Origin: JAUUZQ01 sp964538375
GTDB lineage: Bacteria; Bacteroidota; Bacteroidia; Bacteroidales; GCA-2748055
NCBI GenBank assembly: GCA_964538375.1
Contig: CAZIFQ010000001.1
Location: 1-64,000, forward strand
Direction of reading: 5' to 3'
Length of the DNA: 64,000 bases
Below the pieces are notes generated by a model that was not told the DNA's origin, made no database searches, and saw only the letters and a list, made by a program, of their open reading frames with translations. This document shows, one piece after another, positions 17,167 to 24,125 of this stretch. The number at the start of each line of letters is the position of its first letter. Position 1 is the first letter of the stretch. The translations under genes and the position numbers were made by a program.

Positions 17167-18327
17167 ATGAATAATATTGCTATAATTCCACTCCGTTCCA
17201 ATTCTAAAGGAATTCCTAAAAAGAATAAGAAAAAGCTCTTGGGCAGGCCCTTGTTTGCCTGGACTTTAACAGAAGCCATCTTCAGTGATCTTAGCAAAGT
17301 ATATGTCTTTACTGACGACCAAGAATTACTAAACTACATTCAGAAAGAATTTTCCTGGAGCAAAAAGGTAATTGCGCTTTCAAGAAGTGCAGAGAGCGCA
17401 ACAGATCTTGCAAGCACAGAGACGGCAATGATAGAGTTTGCAGAAAAAATCAAGTATGACTTTGATACGATCTGTCTCTTGCAAGCCACTTCTCCATTAA
17501 CCACCCGTAGTAATATTAACGAAGCAATTGCAAAGCTATCAAGTGAGGCATATGACTCTGTCTTAAGTGTAGTGTCTGCCAAACGATTTATTTGGAATGA
17601 AGATGGTTCGAGTATAAATTACAATTATACTGAACGCCCCAGGCGTCAGGACTTCAATGGCACATTGATCGAAAATGGTGCAATATATATATCCAGCAAA
17701 GACAATTTCATTCAAAATAAAAACAGGCTTGGCGGGAAAATTGGGTTTATTAAAATGAATGAAGATTCATTAACAGAAATTGATGAAGTAAGCGACTTCA
17801 TTATTATTGAAGAATTGTTAAAGAAGCGATTCATTAATGCAAACCGGGGATTTAATAAAATTAAAGCTTTTTGTGTTGATGTGGATGGGGTTTTCACAGA
17901 TGCTACACTTACTGTGACTGATGATGGAGAGTTTTCAAAGTCATTTTCGGTCAGAGATGGCATGAGCATTTCACTTTTAATGGCTACTGGTGTTGAGGTC
18001 ATTGTACTTACATCGGAAAACTCAAAAGTTGTTGCCCAGCGCATGAAAAAACTAGGTATTGCTGATACCTATCTGAATGTCAAGGATAAATTTTCATTTC
18101 TTGAAGATCTACTTGAACGAAAAGAGTATACAAGAGAAAACATTGCCTACCTGGGCGATGATATTAATGACATGGCCAATATTTTATCCTGTGGACTTGG
18201 ACTATGTCCAAAAGATGCTGATTCTTCAATCATAAATAGTGCAGATATCGTATTCACTCGTAAAGGGGGCGATAGAGTAGTAAGAGAAGCATGTGAGTTT
18301 ATTATAAAATATAATCATAGATTCTAA
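17167..18327 (+). CDS. Fused CMP-nonulosonate cytidylyltransferase and KdsC-like HAD phosphatase
   Basis: Two-domain protein of 386 residues. Residues 1-225 are an N-acylneuraminate cytidylyltransferase (NeuA) domain: IPLRSNSKGIPKKN forms the CTP loop and LLQATSPLT and ENGAIYI are family blocks. Residues 232-386 are a KdsC-like HAD phosphatase: DVDGVFTD with D238 and D240, LTSEN, and GDDINDM with D331 and D332. A similar order occurs in animal CMAS, where the HAD part is inactive; here all HAD acidic residues are kept. The fusion suggests that a nonulosonate 9-phosphate is dephosphorylated and then CMP-activated by one polypeptide. The synthase gene follows after 10 nt. Specificity (Neu5Ac, KDN, legionaminate or other) is not set by sequence. 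Confidence 0.85.
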   Translation: MNNIAIIPLRSNSKGIPKKNKKKLLGRPLFAWTLTEAIFSDLSKVYVFTDDQELLNYIQKEFSWSKKVIALSRSAESATDLASTETAMIEFAEKIKYDFDTICLLQATSPLTTRSNINEAIAKLSSEAYDSVLSVVSAKRFIWNEDGSSINYNYTERPRRQDFNGTLIENGAIYISSKDNFIQNKNRLGGKIGFIKMNEDSLTEIDEVSDFIIIEELLKKRFINANRGFNKIKAFCVDVDGVFTDATLTVTDDGEFSKSFSVRDGMSISLLMATGVEVIVLTSENSKVVAQRMKKLGIADTYLNVKDKFSFLEDLLERKEYTRENIAYLGDDINDMANILSCGLGLCPKDADSSIINSADIVFTRKGGDRVVREACEFIIKYNHRF

Positions 18328-18337
18328 AGAAGACACA

Positions 18338-19204
18338 ATGTATAAGTACCCAAAAGTAATCGCTGAGATAGGATGTAACCATAAAGGTGATATTAAGATT
18401 GCCAGGGAGCTGATCAAAATGGCAAAGATTTTCTGCAATGCGGATATTGTAAAATTTCAAAAAAGAAATAACAAAGAATTACTTACTGAGGAACAGTATA
18501 ATGCACCTCATCCAAACCCGGCCAATTCTTATGGTGAAACATATGGTGAACATCGTGAATACCTTGAGTTTAGTGCAGCGCAACATAAAGAACTCAAAGA
18601 TTATTGTGATGAATTATGCATTACATACTCATCATCTGTTTGGGATCTTACTTCGGCAAAAGAGATTGCCAGCCTTGCTCCGGAAATGATAAAGATTCCT
18701 TCTGCCTGCAATAACAATTTTGAGATGCTTGGTTGGCTGTGCGAAAATTATTCAGGTGAGATTCATGTTTCAACAGGTATGACCACAAAGAAAGAAATAG
18801 AGGAAATTGTTAACTTCTTTGTCGACAAAAAACGAAATCAGGATTTAATACTTTATAATTGTACTTCCGGATACCCGGTTCCTTTTGAGGATGTATGTTT
18901 ATTGGATATAAGCTATCTGAAAGATAAATACGGATCTGTCGTAAAGAAAATAGGTTTTTCCGGTCATCACCTTGGTATTGCCATCGATGTTGCAGCTTAC
19001 ACATTGGGAGCTTCCTACATTGAAAGGCATTATACCTTAGACAGAACCTGGAAGGGTACCGATCATGCAGCTTCACTGGAACCCGATGGTGTAAGGAGGC
19101 TTGTTCGTGATCTGAATGCCGCTTACAAAGCGCTTGCATACAAAGAAAAAGACATTCTGGATATTGAACAGGAACAGCGGGATAAACTGAAGTATGAAAA
19201 GTAA
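18338..19204 (+). CDS. Nonulosonate (N-acetylneuraminate/KDN-type) synthase without SAF domain
   Basis: NeuB-family TIM barrel that condenses phosphoenolpyruvate with a six-carbon sugar. Family blocks are complete: IAEIGCNHKG, VKFQ, IKIPSA, VSTGMT, GFSGHHLG and IERHYTLDRTWKGTDHAASLEP. The metal-binding histidines are H210 and H231, with the same 21-residue spacing as the known pair in meningococcal NeuB. The protein ends at residue 288, exactly where the usual C-terminal SAF (antifreeze-like) domain would begin. In the dimer that domain normally helps cap the partner's active site, so its absence is notable. With an HAD phosphatase fused next door, a 9-phosphate product is the better guess. 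Confidence 0.88.
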   Translation: MYKYPKVIAEIGCNHKGDIKIARELIKMAKIFCNADIVKFQKRNNKELLTEEQYNAPHPNPANSYGETYGEHREYLEFSAAQHKELKDYCDELCITYSSSVWDLTSAKEIASLAPEMIKIPSACNNNFEMLGWLCENYSGEIHVSTGMTTKKEIEEIVNFFVDKKRNQDLILYNCTSGYPVPFEDVCLLDISYLKDKYGSVVKKIGFSGHHLGIAIDVAAYTLGASYIERHYTLDRTWKGTDHAASLEPDGVRRLVRDLNAAYKALAYKEKDILDIEQEQRDKLKYEK

Positions 19205-19222
19205 AAGCTTATTTGGCATAGG

Positions 19223-20473
19223 ATGAATAAAAGATTTCAAAATGATGCTAAAGCTACCTTAAGGCTTAACAGCGCAATAAATAATATACGTCATCAGGGA
19301 TTTAAAGCATGGATATATAAGCTATGGACAGTTATTCTACATAAATATTTTAGCTTTTTATATCACAAACGCAATTTCAGGTTAAAATTTCTCAATAATA
19401 AGTGTCCTGTTCATTATGGTGTTTGGGGATTTAGAAATGCCGGAGATACAGTATTGTATAAGGAAGTAGAGAATTGCTTTCAAAAGAAAGTTTTCCGGCG
19501 CAGGGATATTACAAAAGGAGAGATAGTAAAAACTGAAATTGACAAAATTAATTCCAGGAACAGTTTTCTGGTTCTTGGAGGGGGAGGTTTGTTCCTCAAA
19601 GATTCAAACCCAAATCAAAATAGCAACTGGCAATTTAACATATCTGTTGAGAATTTAAGCAAAATAAACATCCCTGTGGTTTTGTTTGCCATTGGATATA
19701 ACAGATTCAGAAACCAGGAAGATTTTGATGAATTATTTAAAAAACACCTTCTAAATACTATAGAGAAATCTGTATTTGTTGGTCTAAGAAACCAGGGAAG
19801 TATTAATGCTATTAAGGCCTATTTACCGGATCATTTGCATGAAAAGCTGGTTTTTCAACCTTGTCCGACAACAATAATTAAATATAGTAATCCCAAATTT
19901 TACAAGGAAATTGATATTAATAATTCCAAAAATAAGATAATTGCAATAAATATAGCCGCCGACAGATTAAACAAACGGTTTGATGGTCGGGAAGACGCTA
20001 TAATCAGCTCTATTGTCAAACTTGCTGGTGATTATCGTAGTAAAGGATGGAAAGTACTGTTCGTAGGCCATACACTTCAAGACAAAATAATTAAATCATA
20101 TATTAATAACGATTTTAAATATGTTGATCTAACATTTAAATCAACAAAAAGGATTTGTTCATTTTATAGCAAGGTAGCTTTAACAATCGGAATGAGAGGA
20201 CACGCACAAATGATTCCTTTCGGCCTTGGTAATCCTATTATTTCATTGATATCACATGATAAATTGAAATGGTTTCTTGATGATATTGGACATCCCGAAT
20301 GGGGAGTTGAAATCAAAGATGAAGCAATGGAAGCAAATCTCCAACAAAAAATAAATATGATAATAGAAAATTACCAGGATATAAGAATACAGATAAAAAA
20401 TGCCCAGGAAAATTTAAAAAGAATTACAGATAAAAATATCGACGATATATACAAGAAAATTAATAAGCAATAG
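19223..20473 (+). CDS. Polysaccharide pyruvyltransferase family protein
   Basis: 416 residues with the polysaccharide pyruvyl-transferase fold (GT-B-like). Visible blocks are GVWGFRNAGDTVLY near the start, a glycine-rich FLVLGGGGLFLKD, ALTIGMRGHAQMIPFGLGNPIISL, and a C-terminal LKWFLDDIGHPEWGVEI. Family members add ketal pyruvate to glycan residues or act in related transfers; the exact reaction is unknown. No membrane segment. It starts 18 nt after the synthase gene and is the first gene of the markedly A/T-rich part of the locus. Confidence 0.75.
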   Translation: MNKRFQNDAKATLRLNSAINNIRHQGFKAWIYKLWTVILHKYFSFLYHKRNFRLKFLNNKCPVHYGVWGFRNAGDTVLYKEVENCFQKKVFRRRDITKGEIVKTEIDKINSRNSFLVLGGGGLFLKDSNPNQNSNWQFNISVENLSKINIPVVLFAIGYNRFRNQEDFDELFKKHLLNTIEKSVFVGLRNQGSINAIKAYLPDHLHEKLVFQPCPTTIIKYSNPKFYKEIDINNSKNKIIAINIAADRLNKRFDGREDAIISSIVKLAGDYRSKGWKVLFVGHTLQDKIIKSYINNDFKYVDLTFKSTKRICSFYSKVALTIGMRGHAQMIPFGLGNPIISLISHDKLKWFLDDIGHPEWGVEIKDEAMEANLQQKINMIIENYQDIRIQIKNAQENLKRITDKNIDDIYKKINKQ

Positions 20474-20479
20474 TATTGA

Positions 20480-20513
20480 AAGGAGGACTTTAAATTACAA
20501 GTGGAAAGCAAGA
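20480..20513 (+). promoter_or_regulatory. Shine-Dalgarno sequence before the candidate sialyltransferase
   Basis: AAAGGAGGA (20479-20487) is an unusually strong ribosome-binding site for this window. It lies 14 nt before GTG 20501 and 26 nt before ATG 20513, so it favours the GTG start, though the spacing is long. Confidence 0.5.
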
Positions 20514-21526
20514 TGAAGGGGAAACAATTATTTGTTATTTATAGCTATTACCAGTTATTGATTGCATTGGTCGAATCAGCGAAAAATCCAAAAGGTGAAA
20601 ATAATTTTATCATTTGGAATCAGATTAAGATGTTCTCCGGATTTATTGATAATATTAATAAGCTACCTTTCATTAACAGTGTTGTTGTACTACCCCATGA
20701 ACTTAATGATTTTGCAAAAAAGGGGCATTCTATTAAAAAATACATTAATTATTTTAAGTATAATTTGGAATGGTATAGCAAGTTTATTGATTTTCAACAA
20801 CTGGATAACTTGTGTGATAAAAGTGAGATTAATGTTTTTTTATTGTCAAATCCACTGGTATTATTTGTGTTAAAAAAGTACCCGGACAATAATTTTAGGT
20901 TCATTGAAGAAGGTGAAACAACGTATGCCCAGAACAAATTAACACTTGTCAGCTGGGTGAAAAGAAATATCTATAGACTACCGTTTGACGATAAAAAAAA
21001 TCCGTCAGTAAAAGAGATTTGGGTAAAATTCCCGGAGCGGCTTAATCCCGAATTACAAAGTAAAGTATCATATTATAATAGCCAGGAACAATTTTTATCC
21101 TTAAAGAGTAAGGACATTGATTATATTATTGATGCTTTTAATGCCCGGAATATTTATAAATTAAAAGTTTCCGGCAGATCCATAATAATACTAACTCAAC
21201 CCTTATCTGAAGATAAATTGTTAACTGAACAGCAGAAGATAGAAGCATATAAAAAAATAATCCATGATTATGGTAAAGGATATAATATTGCTATCAAAGT
21301 TCATCCCCGGGATAAAACAAATTATGAAGCAATATTTCCTGGCTGCCTGATCATAAGCAAATTATTCCCGGCTGAACTGTTTAATGTGTTTAATATTTCC
21401 TTTACCAGGGGCGTAACTATTTTTAGCTCATCAATTTATAATATTGAGAATATTGAAGAAAAAATATTTTTGGGTATTGAATGGAATGAGATATTAAACG
21501 CGAATTTTAATAGTAGGTACAAATAA
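20501..21526 (+). CDS. Candidate sialyltransferase (GT52-like)
   Basis: 341-residue protein that I did not recognise by overall similarity. It carries, in the right order, the three short motifs shared by several bacterial sialyltransferase families: an acidic D/E-D/E-G motif (EEG at 136-138 in RFIEEGET), an HP motif (268-269 in IKVHPRDKTNY) and a Ser-rich S/T motif (SSS at 309-311). These bind CMP-sialic acid and provide the catalytic base. The N-terminus QLFVIYSYYQLLIALVES resembles GT52 openings. CMP-nonulosonate genes two genes upstream fit this role. The start is GTG 20501, supported by a strong Shine-Dalgarno; ATG 20513 is the alternative. Very A/T-rich. Confidence 0.6.
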   Translation: MESKMKGKQLFVIYSYYQLLIALVESAKNPKGENNFIIWNQIKMFSGFIDNINKLPFINSVVVLPHELNDFAKKGHSIKKYINYFKYNLEWYSKFIDFQQLDNLCDKSEINVFLLSNPLVLFVLKKYPDNNFRFIEEGETTYAQNKLTLVSWVKRNIYRLPFDDKKNPSVKEIWVKFPERLNPELQSKVSYYNSQEQFLSLKSKDIDYIIDAFNARNIYKLKVSGRSIIILTQPLSEDKLLTEQQKIEAYKKIIHDYGKGYNIAIKVHPRDKTNYEAIFPGCLIISKLFPAELFNVFNISFTRGVTIFSSSIYNIENIEEKIFLGIEWNEILNANFNSRYK

Positions 21527-21534
21527 GGCCAACC

Positions 21535-22473
21535 ATGGATAAAACACCTCAGAGAAAAAATAATATACTTGCTATTATTATAACCTATAACGGTGCCAAA
21601 TGGATTTCCAAGTGTATCAACAGTTTACTCAAGTCAATCGTTACTATGGACATTTTGGTAATCGATAACGATTCGGCCGACGACACAATAAACATAATCA
21701 GGAAAGAATTTAATTCAGTTGAGATTTTAATATTAAAGGAAAATCTTGGCTTTGGTAAAGCGAATAATATTGGATTTAAAAAGGCAATTGATGAGGGTTA
21801 TGAATATGTTTTTCTTCTTAACCAGGATGCATGGATAACTGATGAAGATGGAATAAAAAAATTGGTAGAATCATTTAAATCTGATTCTTCTCTGGGAATC
21901 TGCTCTCCTATGCAATTTAAGAATCAACAGGATCTGGACCTTAAATTTTCTTCATACCTTAAAGCATATAATCGGGAATTATATTCTGCTTATAGAAAGA
22001 ATAAACTTAAAAATAATCTTTATAAGGTAAAATTTGTTAACGCAGCAGCATGGCTTATAAGCAATAAATGTCTCAACCAGGTCGGTCTTTTTGCTCCAAT
22101 TTTTAAACACTATGGTGAGGATAATAATTTTGCTCACAGGGCTATTTTCTATGGATTTGATATTGCCGTTAATCCTCAGGTTAAAATTATCCACGATCGT
22201 CCTCAAAAACAAATGGTTGAAATTGAAACAGAAAACTACAGGAAGCGAGTGGCAAGCCTCTACATAGAAAGATTAATGAATATTAATCATTCCTTAGTTT
22301 TTCAATTCATCTATATTATTGCTATTGTATTTATTAAGAGTTTGAAAACCCTATTTTCCTCTCATTATAAGAAAACATTAGTACCGCTTCGTGCATTTTT
22401 TGATATGACTCCTAAAACTAAATTAATACTTCAGCAAAGGAAACAAACAAGAATACCACAAGCTTTTTTGTAA
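21535..22473 (+). CDS. Glycosyltransferase family 2 (rhamnosyltransferase-like)
   Basis: 312-residue GT-A enzyme. The nucleotide-binding start LAIIITYNGAKWISKCINSLL, the VIDNDSADDT block, ENLGFGKANNIGF and the metal-binding LLNQDAW (DxD-like position) are typical of the GT2 subgroup that includes rhamnosyltransferases. The C-terminus has a hydrophobic segment (about 258-280) that may attach it to the membrane. Starts 8 nt after the previous gene. Its stop codon abuts the stop of the convergent flippase with no space between. Confidence 0.85.
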   Translation: MDKTPQRKNNILAIIITYNGAKWISKCINSLLKSIVTMDILVIDNDSADDTINIIRKEFNSVEILILKENLGFGKANNIGFKKAIDEGYEYVFLLNQDAWITDEDGIKKLVESFKSDSSLGICSPMQFKNQQDLDLKFSSYLKAYNRELYSAYRKNKLKNNLYKVKFVNAAAWLISNKCLNQVGLFAPIFKHYGEDNNFAHRAIFYGFDIAVNPQVKIIHDRPQKQMVEIETENYRKRVASLYIERLMNINHSLVFQFIYIIAIVFIKSLKTLFSSHYKKTLVPLRAFFDMTPKTKLILQQRKQTRIPQAFL

Positions 22474-23949
22474 TTATAATTTTATTTTAGACATAAGCTT
22501 CTTCACTATTTTTTGCGAATCCTCGGATATTGGAAACAGGCCAAAAAACAAAAGAGAACTTATAGTTATTATTGCTCCTCTCAAGATTATGTCCAAAACT
22601 AATTTTTGCTGGGAAATTAATGAGATCAGAAAGTATACTGCAATATAAAATGCGATTGCAGCAATAAATCGCCAATTAAATGGCTGCATTCTGAATTTCC
22701 AGAATAAAAAGAGGTAGCGCATTAGATTATTCAAAAGAAGAGAAGCTGCAATAGCAATTGCTGCTCCCGTAATACCCCAAATTGGAATAAAGAAATACAT
22801 TAAAGCAACAACTACAACAATCAGGATTGCAGTAAACAGCAAGCTAACCCAGTAGTATTTTGAAAAGTTGATAATAATTCCATTTGCACCCGTACTCATA
22901 TCAATCAGATATCCCAGGCCTATAAAAAATATAACCCATTTCGATGCCAGGTAATCCTCTCCAACAATAATCAGGATATTATCAATATTTGACCAGATCC
23001 CGATAAATAAAAAACCACCTATTATCAACTGATTTATACTACTCTTATAATATATTTCCTTAATCTTGTTGATGTCAAATTCTTTAAAGGCATCTGCTAT
23101 TAGTGTTCCTGAAATTTTCAGCAACGATCTTGAAGGCAAGGCAACCAGAGCCCCAAAATAAAATGCAATGGTATAAACTCCCGTATTTTCAAGGCCAAGA
23201 AGATGATTGACAAAGATTTTGTCAATATTAAAAACAATCATAGAGCCAAATCCACCAATTAAACTAAACAGTGCATAGTTTAATATTTCTTTTTTCATCT
23301 TACTATCCACTATACTGAAATCAGGTTTCAGGTTTATCTCTCCTTTTCTCCACAGGTGTACCAGTATTATTAATGCTTTAAGACTTACTACGGCTGCATA
23401 ACCAAGAATCAGCTGATGAATGGTGATTAGTTGAAAAACGAACATCAAGGTTATTGAAAAGATCAGAATACGTTGTAGGAATTCCTGGAGAAAAACTCCA
23501 AATACAGCATCATACAAAACTTTGTTAAAAGTATCTAGAAACAAAAAGATCAGGTTGGCCAGGGTAAATGGTATAAGCAGATATATATACGATGCAAACA
23601 GAGGGGATTTATCCATATTTAAATCCACCAATGAAGGGCTAAATATGAAATACAATAATAAAAACAGGGAAAACCCAATGATATGAAATACCAGTGCAAT
23701 AAATAAAAAGCCATTATGGCCCTTTTCTTTGTCTCTGAAATATGAAAATAATCGAGTGGTGACTCCCTGGAAACCTAAACCAGCTAAGCGTCCTGTAAGG
23801 TTTGAATAAGCAATTAAAATACCGAAAAGCCCTACAATATCAGGTGTTAAATACTCTGTATATAAATAAGTTGTAGTAACAAAGCCTATTATTACACCAA
23901 CGTATGACCAAATACTTCCTTTTATAGTCTGTTTGACTATTATTCCCAT
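22474..23949 (-). CDS. Oligosaccharide flippase (Wzx/MATE-like)
   Basis: 491-residue polytopic membrane protein with about 14 hydrophobic helices, an N-terminal VKQTIKGSIWSYVGVIIGFVTTTYLYTEYLTPDIVGLFG typical of polysaccharide biosynthesis proteins of the MOP exporter superfamily. It would flip an undecaprenyl-linked oligosaccharide across the inner membrane. It is on the opposite strand to the glycan synthesis genes but directly adjacent, and is the only exporter in the locus, so it likely serves the same glycan. No matching Wzy polymerase is recognised in the window. Confidence 0.85.
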   Translation of the reverse strand: MGIIVKQTIKGSIWSYVGVIIGFVTTTYLYTEYLTPDIVGLFGILIAYSNLTGRLAGLGFQGVTTRLFSYFRDKEKGHNGFLFIALVFHIIGFSLFLLLYFIFSPSLVDLNMDKSPLFASYIYLLIPFTLANLIFLFLDTFNKVLYDAVFGVFLQEFLQRILIFSITLMFVFQLITIHQLILGYAAVVSLKALIILVHLWRKGEINLKPDFSIVDSKMKKEILNYALFSLIGGFGSMIVFNIDKIFVNHLLGLENTGVYTIAFYFGALVALPSRSLLKISGTLIADAFKEFDINKIKEIYYKSSINQLIIGGFLFIGIWSNIDNILIIVGEDYLASKWVIFFIGLGYLIDMSTGANGIIINFSKYYWVSLLFTAILIVVVVALMYFFIPIWGITGAAIAIAASLLLNNLMRYLFLFWKFRMQPFNWRFIAAIAFYIAVYFLISLISQQKLVLDIILRGAIITISSLLFFGLFPISEDSQKIVKKLMSKIKL

Positions 23950-24090
23950 AATTTAGCAATTTCAGTCACCTCAAATCGTCCCGGACATTTTAGACAATCT
24001 AAATGTATGAAAAGGCTTCAGATGAAACAAAGTATCATTGAAAAATCTGTAAATCTTCCATATCATTAAAAGATACTCTGCTAAAAAAGC

Positions 24091-24098
24091 TATTTTTG
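24091..24098 (+). promoter_or_regulatory. -7 box (TATTTTTG) for the YfhO-like gene
   Basis: TATTTTTG matches TAnnTTTG 28 nt before ATG 24126. A -33 TTG is not seen, so this is a partial match only. Confidence 0.35.
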
Positions 24099-24125
24099 TC
24101 AAATTAATACAAATGTATACAGAGC

